Positions 51,301 to 64,000 of a stretch of DNA of 64,000 nt are shown here, piece by piece. The notes under the pieces are model-generated. The model was not told the DNA's origin, did no database searches, and worked only from the letters and a program-made list of their open reading frames with translations. The DNA lies in the NCBI GenBank assembly GCA_947359465.1, contig CANAIC010000141.1, positions 1 through 64,000 on the forward strand, written 5' to 3'. Source of the stretch: Metellina segmentata. Lineage: Eukaryota; Arthropoda; Arachnida; Araneae; Tetragnathidae. How positions within the stretch are numbered: the first letter of the stretch is position 1; every line of letters starts with the position of its first letter. The position numbers and the translations under genes were made by a program.

Positions 51301-54300
51301 GTGATTTCATCCAAATCGGACCAGCCGTTTTTTTTTTATCGCCATTTGAATGCGAATTTTTGACTTTTGCCCCGTTGGAGCCATGTTAGCCGACCTATAA
51401 ATTAGGCCATAACTCCCGGAAAAAAAATCCTTTTTTAAAACCGCTTGGGGATCCTGTACAGTATCCACTTTCCTAAAGAACTGCCAGCTTTGGATGAATT
51501 CGCTACGTATTTTCTGTCAAAATTCGCGAAAACATTGTAAAACGCTTTCTTTCGTGAAAAGGAGACGTTTTGTTACATTTTCGCAACTTTGGTTGCGATT
51601 TCTGGATGAACCACTATAGATATCGATATACTTTCACTTCGAGCCTAGGTGGGGTCCGACCCTCTACCTCTATGCGTGATTTCATCCAAATCGGACCAGC
51701 CGTTTTTTTTTTATCGCCATTTGAATGCGAATTTTTGACTTTTGCCCCGTTGGAGCCATGTTAGCCGACCTATAAATTAGGCCATAACTCCCGGAAAAAA
51801 AATCCTTTTTTAAAACCGCTTGGGGATCCTGTACAGTATCCACTTTCCTAAAGAACTGCCAGCTTTGGATGAATTCGCTACGTATTTTCTGTCAAAATTC
51901 GCGAAAACATTGTAAAACGCTTTCTTTCGTGAAAAGGAGACGTTTTGTTACATTTTCGCAACTTTGGTTGCGATTTCTGGATGAACCACTATAGATATCG
52001 ATATACTTTCACTTCGAGCCTAGGTGGGGTCCGACCCTCTACCTCTATGCGTGATTTCATCCAAATCGGACCAGCCGTTTTTTTTTTATCGCCATTTGAA
52101 TGCGAATTTTTGACTTTTGCCCCGTTGGAGCCATGTTAGCCGACCTATAAATTAGGCCATAACTCCCGGAAAAAAAATCCTTTTTTAAAACCGCTTGGGG
52201 ATCCTGTACAGTATCCACTTTCCTAAAGAACTGCCAGCTTTGGATGAATTCGCTACGTATTTTCTGTCAAAATTCGCGAAAACATTGTAAAACGCTTTCT
52301 TTCGTGAAAAGGAGACGTTTTGTTACATTTTCGCAACTTTGGTTGCGATTTCTGGATGAACCACTATAGATATCGATATACTTTCACTTCGAGCCTAGGT
52401 GGGGTCCGACCCTCTACCTCTATGCGTGATTTCATCCAAATCGGACCAGCCGTTTTTTTTTTATCGCCATTTGAATGCGAATTTTTGACTTTTGCCCCGT
52501 TGGAGCCATGTTAGCCGACCTATAAATTAGGCCATAACTCCCGGAAAAAAAATCCTTTTTTAAAACCGCTTGGGGATCCTGTACAGTATCCACTTTCCTA
52601 AAGAACTGCCAGCTTTGGATGAATTCGCTACGTATTTTCTGTCAAAATTCGCGAAAACATTGTAAAACGCTTTCTTTCGTGAAAAGGAGACGTTTTGTTA
52701 CATTTTCGCAACTTTGGTTGCGATTTCTGGATGAACCACTATAGATATCGATATACTTTCACTTCGAGCCTAGGTGGGGTCCGACCCTCTACCTCTATGC
52801 GTGATTTCATCCAAATCGGACCAGCCGTTTTTTTTTTATCGCCATTTGAATGCGAATTTTTGACTTTTGCCCCGTTGGAGCCATGTTAGCCGACCTATAA
52901 ATTAGGCCATAACTCCCGGAAAAAAAATCCTTTTTTAAAACCGCTTGGGGATCCTGTACAGTATCCACTTTCCTAAAGAACTGCCAGCTTTGGATGAATT
53001 CGCTACGTATTTTCTGTCAAAATTCGCGAAAACATTGTAAAACGCTTTCTTTCGTGAAAAGGAGACGTTTTGTTACATTTTCGCAACTTTGGTTGCGATT
53101 TCTGGATGAACCACTATAGATATCGATATACTTTCACTTCGAGCCTAGGTGGGGTCCGACCCTCTACCTCTATGCGTGATTTCATCCAAATCGGACCAGC
53201 CGTTTTTTTTTTATCGCCATTTGAATGCGAATTTTTGACTTTTGCCCCGTTGGAGCCATGTTAGCCGACCTATAAATTAGGCCATAACTCCCGGAAAAAA
53301 AATCCTTTTTTAAAACCGCTTGGGGATCCTGTACAGTATCCACTTTCCTAAAGAACTGCCAGCTTTGGATGAATTCGCTACGTATTTTCTGTCAAAATTC
53401 GCGAAAACATTGTAAAACGCTTTCTTTCGTGAAAAGGAGACGTTTTGTTACATTTTCGCAACTTTGGTTGCGATTTCTGGATGAACCACTATAGATATCG
53501 ATATACTTTCACTTCGAGCCTAGGTGGGGTCCGACCCTCTACCTCTATGCGTGATTTCATCCAAATCGGACCAGCCGTTTTTTTTTTATCGCCATTTGAA
53601 TGCGAATTTTTGACTTTTGCCCCGTTGGAGCCATGTTAGCCGACCTATAAATTAGGCCATAACTCCCGGAAAAAAAATCCTTTTTTAAAACCGCTTGGGG
53701 ATCCTGTACAGTATCCACTTTCCTAAAGAACTGCCAGCTTTGGATGAATTCGCTACGTATTTTCTGTCAAAATTCGCGAAAACATTGTAAAACGCTTTCT
53801 TTCGTGAAAAGGAGACGTTTTGTTACATTTTCGCAACTTTGGTTGCGATTTCTGGATGAACCACTATAGATATCGATATACTTTCACTTCGAGCCTAGGT
53901 GGGGTCCGACCCTCTACCTCTATGCGTGATTTCATCCAAATCGGACCAGCCGTTTTTTTTTTATCGCCATTTGAATGCGAATTTTTGACTTTTGCCCCGT
54001 TGGAGCCATGTTAGCCGACCTATAAATTAGGCCATAACTCCCGGAAAAAAAATCCTTTTTTAAAACCGCTTGGGGATCCTGTACAGTATCCACTTTCCTA
54101 AAGAACTGCCAGCTTTGGATGAATTCGCTACGTATTTTCTGTCAAAATTCGCGAAAACATTGTAAAACGCTTTCTTTCGTGAAAAGGAGACGTTTTGTTA
54201 CATTTTCGCAACTTTGGTTGCGATTTCTGGATGAACCACTATAGATATCGATATACTTTCACTTCGAGCCTAGGTGGGGTCCGACCCTCTACCTCTATGC

Positions 54301-57300
54301 GTGATTTCATCCAAATCGGACCAGCCGTTTTTTTTTTATCGCCATTTGAATGCGAATTTTTGACTTTTGCCCCGTTGGAGCCATGTTAGCCGACCTATAA
54401 ATTAGGCCATAACTCCCGGAAAAAAAATCCTTTTTTAAAACCGCTTGGGGATCCTGTACAGTATCCACTTTCCTAAAGAACTGCCAGCTTTGGATGAATT
54501 CGCTACGTATTTTCTGTCAAAATTCGCGAAAACATTGTAAAACGCTTTCTTTCGTGAAAAGGAGACGTTTTGTTACATTTTCGCAACTTTGGTTGCGATT
54601 TCTGGATGAACCACTATAGATATCGATATACTTTCACTTCGAGCCTAGGTGGGGTCCGACCCTCTACCTCTATGCGTGATTTCATCCAAATCGGACCAGC
54701 CGTTTTTTTTTTATCGCCATTTGAATGCGAATTTTTGACTTTTGCCCCGTTGGAGCCATGTTAGCCGACCTATAAATTAGGCCATAACTCCCGGAAAAAA
54801 AATCCTTTTTTAAAACCGCTTGGGGATCCTGTACAGTATCCACTTTCCTAAAGAACTGCCAGCTTTGGATGAATTCGCTACGTATTTTCTGTCAAAATTC
54901 GCGAAAACATTGTAAAACGCTTTCTTTCGTGAAAAGGAGACGTTTTGTTACATTTTCGCAACTTTGGTTGCGATTTCTGGATGAACCACTATAGATATCG
55001 ATATACTTTCACTTCGAGCCTAGGTGGGGTCCGACCCTCTACCTCTATGCGTGATTTCATCCAAATCGGACCAGCCGTTTTTTTTTTATCGCCATTTGAA
55101 TGCGAATTTTTGACTTTTGCCCCGTTGGAGCCATGTTAGCCGACCTATAAATTAGGCCATAACTCCCGGAAAAAAAATCCTTTTTTAAAACCGCTTGGGG
55201 ATCCTGTACAGTATCCACTTTCCTAAAGAACTGCCAGCTTTGGATGAATTCGCTACGTATTTTCTGTCAAAATTCGCGAAAACATTGTAAAACGCTTTCT
55301 TTCGTGAAAAGGAGACGTTTTGTTACATTTTCGCAACTTTGGTTGCGATTTCTGGATGAACCACTATAGATATCGATATACTTTCACTTCGAGCCTAGGT
55401 GGGGTCCGACCCTCTACCTCTATGCGTGATTTCATCCAAATCGGACCAGCCGTTTTTTTTTTATCGCCATTTGAATGCGAATTTTTGACTTTTGCCCCGT
55501 TGGAGCCATGTTAGCCGACCTATAAATTAGGCCATAACTCCCGGAAAAAAAATCCTTTTTTAAAACCGCTTGGGGATCCTGTACAGTATCCACTTTCCTA
55601 AAGAACTGCCAGCTTTGGATGAATTCGCTACGTATTTTCTGTCAAAATTCGCGAAAACATTGTAAAACGCTTTCTTTCGTGAAAAGGAGACGTTTTGTTA
55701 CATTTTCGCAACTTTGGTTGCGATTTCTGGATGAACCACTATAGATATCGATATACTTTCACTTCGAGCCTAGGTGGGGTCCGACCCTCTACCTCTATGC
55801 GTGATTTCATCCAAATCGGACCAGCCGTTTTTTTTTTATCGCCATTTGAATGCGAATTTTTGACTTTTGCCCCGTTGGAGCCATGTTAGCCGACCTATAA
55901 ATTAGGCCATAACTCCCGGAAAAAAAATCCTTTTTTAAAACCGCTTGGGGATCCTGTACAGTATCCACTTTCCTAAAGAACTGCCAGCTTTGGATGAATT
56001 CGCTACGTATTTTCTGTCAAAATTCGCGAAAACATTGTAAAACGCTTTCTTTCGTGAAAAGGAGACGTTTTGTTACATTTTCGCAACTTTGGTTGCGATT
56101 TCTGGATGAACCACTATAGATATCGATATACTTTCACTTCGAGCCTAGGTGGGGTCCGACCCTCTACCTCTATGCGTGATTTCATCCAAATCGGACCAGC
56201 CGTTTTTTTTTTATCGCCATTTGAATGCGAATTTTTGACTTTTGCCCCGTTGGAGCCATGTTAGCCGACCTATAAATTAGGCCATAACTCCCGGAAAAAA
56301 AATCCTTTTTTAAAACCGCTTGGGGATCCTGTACAGTATCCACTTTCCTAAAGAACTGCCAGCTTTGGATGAATTCGCTACGTATTTTCTGTCAAAATTC
56401 GCGAAAACATTGTAAAACGCTTTCTTTCGTGAAAAGGAGACGTTTTGTTACATTTTCGCAACTTTGGTTGCGATTTCTGGATGAACCACTATAGATATCG
56501 ATATACTTTCACTTCGAGCCTAGGTGGGGTCCGACCCTCTACCTCTATGCGTGATTTCATCCAAATCGGACCAGCCGTTTTTTTTTTATCGCCATTTGAA
56601 TGCGAATTTTTGACTTTTGCCCCGTTGGAGCCATGTTAGCCGACCTATAAATTAGGCCATAACTCCCGGAAAAAAAATCCTTTTTTAAAACCGCTTGGGG
56701 ATCCTGTACAGTATCCACTTTCCTAAAGAACTGCCAGCTTTGGATGAATTCGCTACGTATTTTCTGTCAAAATTCGCGAAAACATTGTAAAACGCTTTCT
56801 TTCGTGAAAAGGAGACGTTTTGTTACATTTTCGCAACTTTGGTTGCGATTTCTGGATGAACCACTATAGATATCGATATACTTTCACTTCGAGCCTAGGT
56901 GGGGTCCGACCCTCTACCTCTATGCGTGATTTCATCCAAATCGGACCAGCCGTTTTTTTTTTATCGCCATTTGAATGCGAATTTTTGACTTTTGCCCCGT
57001 TGGAGCCATGTTAGCCGACCTATAAATTAGGCCATAACTCCCGGAAAAAAAATCCTTTTTTAAAACCGCTTGGGGATCCTGTACAGTATCCACTTTCCTA
57101 AAGAACTGCCAGCTTTGGATGAATTCGCTACGTATTTTCTGTCAAAATTCGCGAAAACATTGTAAAACGCTTTCTTTCGTGAAAAGGAGACGTTTTGTTA
57201 CATTTTCGCAACTTTGGTTGCGATTTCTGGATGAACCACTATAGATATCGATATACTTTCACTTCGAGCCTAGGTGGGGTCCGACCCTCTACCTCTATGC

Positions 57301-57482
57301 GTGATTTCATCCAAATCGGACCAGCCGTTTTTTTTTTATCGCCATTTGAATGCGAATTTTTGACTTTTGCCCCGTTGGAGCCATGTTAGCCGACCTATAA
57401 ATTAGGCCATAACTCCCGGAAAAAAAATCCTTTTTTAAAACCGCTTGGGGATCCTGTACAGTATCCACTTTCCTAAAGAACT

Positions 57483-57483
57483 A
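57483..57483. other. Private substitution G to A (monomer 154)
   Basis: CTGCCAGCTT reads CTACCAGCTT at 57481-57490. It is unique in the window and the only point change in the clean zone of subarray B. Confidence 0.94.
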
Positions 57484-59627
57484 CCAGCTTTGGATGAATT
57501 CGCTACGTATTTTCTGTCAAAATTCGCGAAAACATTGTAAAACGCTTTCTTTCGTGAAAAGGAGACGTTTTGTTACATTTTCGCAACTTTGGTTGCGATT
57601 TCTGGATGAACCACTATAGATATCGATATACTTTCACTTCGAGCCTAGGTGGGGTCCGACCCTCTACCTCTATGCGTGATTTCATCCAAATCGGACCAGC
57701 CGTTTTTTTTTTATCGCCATTTGAATGCGAATTTTTGACTTTTGCCCCGTTGGAGCCATGTTAGCCGACCTATAAATTAGGCCATAACTCCCGGAAAAAA
57801 AATCCTTTTTTAAAACCGCTTGGGGATCCTGTACAGTATCCACTTTCCTAAAGAACTGCCAGCTTTGGATGAATTCGCTACGTATTTTCTGTCAAAATTC
57901 GCGAAAACATTGTAAAACGCTTTCTTTCGTGAAAAGGAGACGTTTTGTTACATTTTCGCAACTTTGGTTGCGATTTCTGGATGAACCACTATAGATATCG
58001 ATATACTTTCACTTCGAGCCTAGGTGGGGTCCGACCCTCTACCTCTATGCGTGATTTCATCCAAATCGGACCAGCCGTTTTTTTTTTATCGCCATTTGAA
58101 TGCGAATTTTTGACTTTTGCCCCGTTGGAGCCATGTTAGCCGACCTATAAATTAGGCCATAACTCCCGGAAAAAAAATCCTTTTTTAAAACCGCTTGGGG
58201 ATCCTGTACAGTATCCACTTTCCTAAAGAACTGCCAGCTTTGGATGAATTCGCTACGTATTTTCTGTCAAAATTCGCGAAAACATTGTAAAACGCTTTCT
58301 TTCGTGAAAAGGAGACGTTTTGTTACATTTTCGCAACTTTGGTTGCGATTTCTGGATGAACCACTATAGATATCGATATACTTTCACTTCGAGCCTAGGT
58401 GGGGTCCGACCCTCTACCTCTATGCGTGATTTCATCCAAATCGGACCAGCCGTTTTTTTTTTATCGCCATTTGAATGCGAATTTTTGACTTTTGCCCCGT
58501 TGGAGCCATGTTAGCCGACCTATAAATTAGGCCATAACTCCCGGAAAAAAAATCCTTTTTTAAAACCGCTTGGGGATCCTGTACAGTATCCACTTTCCTA
58601 AAGAACTGCCAGCTTTGGATGAATTCGCTACGTATTTTCTGTCAAAATTCGCGAAAACATTGTAAAACGCTTTCTTTCGTGAAAAGGAGACGTTTTGTTA
58701 CATTTTCGCAACTTTGGTTGCGATTTCTGGATGAACCACTATAGATATCGATATACTTTCACTTCGAGCCTAGGTGGGGTCCGACCCTCTACCTCTATGC
58801 GTGATTTCATCCAAATCGGACCAGCCGTTTTTTTTTTATCGCCATTTGAATGCGAATTTTTGACTTTTGCCCCGTTGGAGCCATGTTAGCCGACCTATAA
58901 ATTAGGCCATAACTCCCGGAAAAAAAATCCTTTTTTAAAACCGCTTGGGGATCCTGTACAGTATCCACTTTCCTAAAGAACTGCCAGCTTTGGATGAATT
59001 CGCTACGTATTTTCTGTCAAAATTCGCGAAAACATTGTAAAACGCTTTCTTTCGTGAAAAGGAGACGTTTTGTTACATTTTCGCAACTTTGGTTGCGATT
59101 TCTGGATGAACCACTATAGATATCGATATACTTTCACTTCGAGCCTAGGTGGGGTCCGACCCTCTACCTCTATGCGTGATTTCATCCAAATCGGACCAGC
59201 CGTTTTTTTTTTATCGCCATTTGAATGCGAATTTTTGACTTTTGCCCCGTTGGAGCCATGTTAGCCGACCTATAAATTAGGCCATAACTCCCGGAAAAAA
59301 AATCCTTTTTTAAAACCGCTTGGGGATCCTGTACAGTATCCACTTTCCTAAAGAACTGCCAGCTTTGGATGAATTCGCTACGTATTTTCTGTCAAAATTC
59401 GCGAAAACATTGTAAAACGCTTTCTTTCGTGAAAAGGAGACGTTTTGTTACATTTTCGCAACTTTGGTTGCGATTTCTGGATGAACCACTATAGATATCG
59501 ATATACTTTCACTTCGAGCCTAGGTGGGGTCCGACCCTCTACCTCTATGCGTGATTTCATCCAAATCGGACCAGCCGTTTTTTTTTTATCGCCATTTGAA
59601 TGCGAATTTTTGACTTTTGCCCCGTTG

Positions 59628-62600
59628 GAGCCATGTTAGCCGACCTATAAATTAGGCCATAACTCCCGGAAAAAAAATCCTTTTTTAAAACCGCTTGGGG
59701 ATCCTGTACAGTATCCACTTTCCTAAAGAACTGCCAGCTTTGGATGAATTCGCTACGTATTTTCTGTCAAAATTCGCGAAAACATTGTAAAACGCTTTCT
59801 TTCGTGAAAAGGAGACGTTTTGTTACATTTTCGCAACTTTGGTTGCGATTTCTGGATGAACCACTATAGATATCGATATACTTTCACTTCGAGCCTAGGT
59901 GGGGTCCGACCCTCTACCTCTATGCGTGATTTCATCCAAATCGGACCAGCCGTTTTTTTTTTTATCGCCATTTGAATGCGAATTTTTGACTTTTGCCCCG
60001 TTGGAGCCATGTTAGCCGACCTATAAATTAGGCCATAACTCCCGGAAAAAAAATCCTTTTTTAAAACCGCTTGGGGATCCTGTACAGTATCCACTTTCCT
60101 AAAGAACTGCCAGCTTTGGATGAATTCGCTACGTATTTTCTGTCAAAATTCGCGAAAACATTGTAAAACGCTTTCTTTCGTGAAAAGGAGACGTTTTGTT
60201 ACATTTTCGCAACTTTGGTTGCGATTTCTGGATGAACCACTATAGATATCGATATACTTTCACTTCGAGCCTAGGTGGGGTCCGACCCTCTACCTCTATG
60301 CGTGATTTCATCCAAATCGGACCAGCCGTTTTTTTTTTTATCGCCATTTGAATGCGAATTTTTGACTTTTGCCCCGTTGGAGCCATGTTAGCCGACCTAT
60401 AAATTAGGCCATAACTCCCGGAAAAAAAATCCTTTTTTAAAACCGCTTGGGGATCCTGTACAGTATCCACTTTCCTAAAGAACTGCCAGCTTTGGATGAA
60501 TTCGCTACGTATTTTCTGTCAAAATTCGCGAAAACATTGTAAAACGCTTTCTTTCGTGAAAAGGAGACGTTTTGTTACATTTTCGCAACTTTGGTTGCGA
60601 TTTCTGGATGAACCACTATAGATATCGATATACTTTCACTTCGAGCCTAGGTGGGGTCCGACCCTCTACCTCTATGCGTGATTTCATCCAAATCGGACCA
60701 GCCGTTTTTTTTTTATCGCCATTTGAATGCGAATTTTTGACTTTTGCCCCGTTGGAGCCATGTTAGCCGACCTATAAATTAGGCCATAACTCCCGGAAAA
60801 AAAATCCTTTTTTAAAACCGCTTGGGGATCCTGTACAGTATCCACTTTCCTAAAGAACTGCCAGCTTTGGATGAATTCGCTACGTATTTTCTGTCAAAAT
60901 TCGCGAAAACATTGTAAAACGCTTTCTTTCGTGAAAAGGAGACGTTTTGTTACATTTTCGCAACTTTGGTTGCGATTTCTGGATGAACCACTATAGATAT
61001 CGATATACTTTCACTTCGAGCCTAGGTGGGGTCCGACCCTCTACCTCTATGCGTGATTTCATCCAAATCGGACCAGCCGTTTTTTTTTTATCGCCATTTG
61101 AATGCGAATTTTTTGACTTTTGCCCCGTTGGAGCCATGTTAGCCGACCTATAAATTAGGCCATAACTCCCGGAAAAAAAATCCTTTTTTAAAACCGCTTG
61201 GGGATCCTGTACAGTATCCACTTTCCTAAAGAACTGCCAGCTTTGGATGAATTCGCTACGTATTTTCTGTCAAAATTCGCGAAAACATTGTAAAACGCTT
61301 TCTTTCGTGAAAAGGAGACGTTTTGTTACATTTTCGCAACTTTGGTTGCGATTTCTGGATGAACCACTATAGATATCGATATACTTTCACTTCGAGCCTA
61401 GGTGGGGTCCGACCCTCTACCTCTATGCGTGATTTCATCCAAATCGGACCAGCCGTTTTTTTTTTATCGCCATTTGAATGCGAATTTTTGACTTTTGCCC
61501 CGTTGGAGCCATGTTAGCCGACCTATAAATTAGGCCATAACTCCCGGAAAAAAAATCCTTTTTTAAAACCGCTTGGGGATCCTGTACAGTATCCACTTTC
61601 CTAAAGAACTGCCAGCTTTGGATGAATTCGCTACGTATTTTCTGTCAAAATTCGCGAAAACATTGTAAAACGCTTTCTTTCGTGAAAAGGAGACGTTTTG
61701 TTACATTTTCGCAACTTTGGTTGCGATTTCTGGATGAACCACTATAGATATCGATATACTTTCACTTCGAGCCTAGGTGGGGTCCGACCCTCTACCTCTA
61801 TGCGTGATTTCATCCAAATCGGACCAGCCGTTTTTTTTTTATCGCCATTTGAATGCGAATTTTTGACTTTTGCCCCGTTGGAGCCATGTTAGCCGACCTA
61901 TAAATTAGGCCATAACTCCCGGAAAAAAAATCCTTTTTTAAAACCGCTTGGGGATCCTGTACAGTATCCACTTTCCTAAAGAACTGCCAGCTTTGGATGA
62001 ATTCGCTACGTATTTTCTGTCAAAATTCGCGAAAACATTGTAAAACGCTTTCTTTCGTGAAAAGGAGACGTTTTGTTACATTTTCGCAACTTTGGTTGCG
62101 ATTTCTGGATGAACCACTATAGATATCGATATACTTTCACTTCGAGCCTAGGTGGGGTCCGACCCTCTACCTCTATGCGTGATTTCATCCAAATCGGACC
62201 AGCCGTTTTTTTTTTTATCGCCATTTGAATGCGAATTTTTGACTTTTGCCCCGTTGGAGCCATGTTAGCCGACCTATAAATTAGGCCATAACTCCCGGAA
62301 AAAAAATCCTTTTTTAAAACCGCTTGGGGATCCTGTACAGTATCCACTTTCCTAAAGAACTGCCAGCTTTGGATGAATTCGCTACGTATTTTCTGTCAAA
62401 ATTCGCGAAAACATTGTAAAACGCTTTCTTTCGTGAAAAGGAGACGTTTTGTTACATTTTCGCAACTTTGGTTGCGATTTCTGGATGAACCACTATAGAT
62501 ATCGATATACTTTCACTTCGAGCCTAGGTGGGGTCCGACCCTCTACCTCTATGCGTGATTTCATCCAAATCGGACCAGCCGTTTTTTTTTTTATCGCCAT

Positions 62601-63759
62601 TTGAATGCGAATTTTTGACTTTTGCCCCGTTGGAGCCATGTTAGCCGACCTATAAATTAGGCCATAACTCCCGGAAAAAAAATCCTTTTTTAAAACCGCT
62701 TGGGGATCCTGTACAGTATCCACTTTCCTAAAGAACTGCCAGCTTTGGATGAATTCGCTACGTATTTTCTGTCAAAATTCGCGAAAACATTGTAAAACGC
62801 TTTCTTTCGTGAAAAGGAGACGTTTTGTTACATTTTCGCAACTTTGGTTGCGATTTCTGGATGAACCACTATAGATATCGATATACTTTCACTTCGAGCC
62901 TAGGTGGGGTCCGACCCTCTACCTCTATGCGTGATTTCATCCAAATCGGACCAGCCGTTTTTTTTTTTATCGCCATTTGAATGCGAATTTTTGACTTTTG
63001 CCCCGTTGGAGCCATGTTAGCCGACCTATAAATTAGGCCATAACTCCCGGAAAAAAAATCCTTTTTTAAAACCGCTTGGGGATCCTGTACAGTATCCACT
63101 TTCCTAAAGAACTGCCAGCTTTGGATGAATTCGCTACGTATTTTCTGTCAAAATTCGCGAAAACATTGTAAAACGCTTTCTTTCGTGAAAAGGAGACGTT
63201 TTGTTACATTTTCGCAACTTTGGTTGCGATTTCTGGATGAACCACTATAGATATCGATATACTTTCACTTCGAGCCTAGGTGGGGTCCGACCCTCTACCT
63301 CTATGCGTGATTTCATCCAAATCGGACCAGCCGTTTTTTTTTTATCGCCATTTGAATGCGAATTTTTGACTTTTGCCCCGTTGGAGCCATGTTAGCCGAC
63401 CTATAAATTAGGCCATAACTCCCGGAAAAAAAATCCTTTTTTAAAACCGCTTGGGGATCCTGTACAGTATCCACTTTCCTAAAGAACTGCCAGCTTTGGA
63501 TGAATTCGCTACGTATTTTCTGTCAAAATTCGCGAAAACATTGTAAAACGCTTTCTTTCGTGAAAAGGAGACGTTTTGTTACATTTTCGCAACTTTGGTT
63601 GCGATTTCTGGATGAACCACTATAGATATCGATATACTTTCACTTCGAGCCTAGGTGGGGTCCGACCCTCTACCTCTATGCGTGATTTCATCCAAATCGG
63701 ACCAGCCGTTTTTTTTTTTATCGCCATTTGAATGCGAATTTTTGACTTTTGCCCCGTTG
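59628..63759 (+). repeat. T11-rich zone (11 monomers, insertions only)
   Basis: Seven of eleven units are 376 bp. Six carry T11 in place of T10 (59953-59963, 60329-60339, 62206-62216, 62582-62592, 62958-62968, 63709-63719) and one carries T6 in place of T5 (61109-61114). There are no deletions and no substitutions. Three T11 units are consecutive (61881-63008). This may be a true sub-variant spreading locally, or a systematic homopolymer miscall; the bias to one tract and one direction leaves both open. Confidence 0.92.
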
Positions 63760-64000
63760 GAGCCATGTTAGCCGACCTATAAATTAGGCCATAACTCCCG
63801 GAAAAAAAATCCTTTTTTAAAACCGCTTGGGGATCCTGTACAGTATCCACTTTCCTAAAGAACTGCCAGCTTTGGATGAATTCGCTACGTATTTTCTGTC
63901 AAAATTCGCGAAAACATTGTAAAACGCTTTCTTTCGTGAAAAGGAGACGTTTTGTTACATTTTCGCAACTTTGGTTGCGATTTCTGGATGAACCACTATA
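63760..64000 (+). repeat. Partial last monomer, cut by window edge
   Basis: The first 241 bp of a B-type unit (A at 63988) runs into the end of the window, so the array continues to the right. Confidence 0.97.

Larger units (their letters stand above)
45755..59627 (+). repeat. Clean zone of subarray B (37 monomers)
   Basis: Thirty-seven monomers are exact copies of the B consensus apart from a 2-bp deletion in the unit 48005-48377 and a G to A substitution at 57483. The return to near-perfect identity directly after the indel-rich zone is abrupt. From 48378 to 59627 thirty consecutive units are all exactly 375 bp. Confidence 0.95.
1..64000 (+). repeat. 375-bp satellite DNA array, about 171 head-to-tail monomers
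   Basis: The sequence starting at position 1 recurs at 376, 751, 1126 and so on to the end of the window, always in the same orientation and with no interruption. Using the unit start GAGCCATGTT, there are 170 complete units and one partial unit. Most are exactly 375 bp; the extremes are 372 and 377 bp. Divergence is minimal: apart from the G/A switch at monomer position 229, I found only about five clear point substitutions in 64 kb. Base composition of the first unit is 85 C, 71 G and 219 A+T (41.6% GC, hand count). No non-satellite sequence occurs inside, and neither edge shows the array boundary, so the true array is longer. Such homogeneity is known from recently amplified or actively homogenised eukaryotic satellites. 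The host and satellite family are not identified. Confidence 0.99.
31502..64000 (+). repeat. Subarray B: monomers with A at position 229
   Basis: All 86 complete monomers from 31502 onwards, and the partial last one (A at 63988), read GGATGA where subarray A reads GGGTGA. Otherwise the consensus is the same. The change creates a second copy of TGGATGAA in each unit (monomer positions 114-121 and 226-233). It also adds a GGATG site (FokI recognition) and removes a GGTGA site (HphI recognition). Indel density varies sharply along the subarray, as described in the three zone entries. Confidence 0.96.

Noticed and set aside
1..64000. CRISPR array
   Set aside because: The period is 375 bp with no short repeats separated by unique spacers; the complete unit is repeated.

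Overview
The whole 64 kb window is one uninterrupted head-to-tail satellite DNA array. The repeat unit is 375 bp, with about 41.6% GC by hand count. The window holds 170 complete monomers plus a 241-bp partial unit at the right edge, all in the same orientation. I see no gene, RNA gene, transposon, CRISPR array or unique flanking DNA anywhere in it. Long homogeneous arrays of this kind are typical of eukaryotic heterochromatin (centromere, pericentromere, subtelomere or sex chromosome). CpG is not depleted in the monomer (21 observed against about 16 expected), which argues against a genome with heavy CpG methylation and fits many insects. I cannot name the species or the satellite family from the sequence alone. 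The unit length is in the range of insect satellites such as the Drosophila 1.688 family (about 359 bp) and the 367-373 bp Anopheles sex-chromosome satellites, but length is not evidence of homology.

Layout. Subarray A (1-31501) holds 84 monomers, all with G at monomer position 229. They are almost identical: I found three substitutions (1069, 16057, 23336) and one 1-bp insertion (6049). A junction monomer (31502-31873) carries a 4-bp deletion and a 1-bp insertion. From there to the end is subarray B, 85 further complete monomers and the partial one, all with A at position 229. The switch is absolute: I saw no G unit in B and no A unit in A.

Subarray B is uneven. The 38 monomers of 31502-45754 contain about 32 small indels, nearly all +/-1 base in short homopolymers, but only one clear substitution. 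The stretch 45755-59627 is almost perfect again (one 2-bp deletion, one substitution). In 59628-63759 seven of eleven monomers have +1 insertions, six of them lengthening the same T10 tract to T11. Indels and substitutions are so badly out of proportion that sequencing or assembly-consensus error is the leading explanation for the patchy zones, and the A/B junction could itself be an assembly join.

Inside each monomer the recognisable structure is short non-coding sequence: an A8-TCC-T6 tract, a T10 tract, a perfect 7-bp-stem hairpin, several palindromes, and five copies of TTCGC/GCGAA. The small open frames that recur once per monomer are by-products of the repeat and not genes. I found no convincing new gene system. 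The points worth checking are the sharp A/B homogenisation boundary, the patchy indel zones, and the dyad-rich half of the monomer as a possible centromere-type element.
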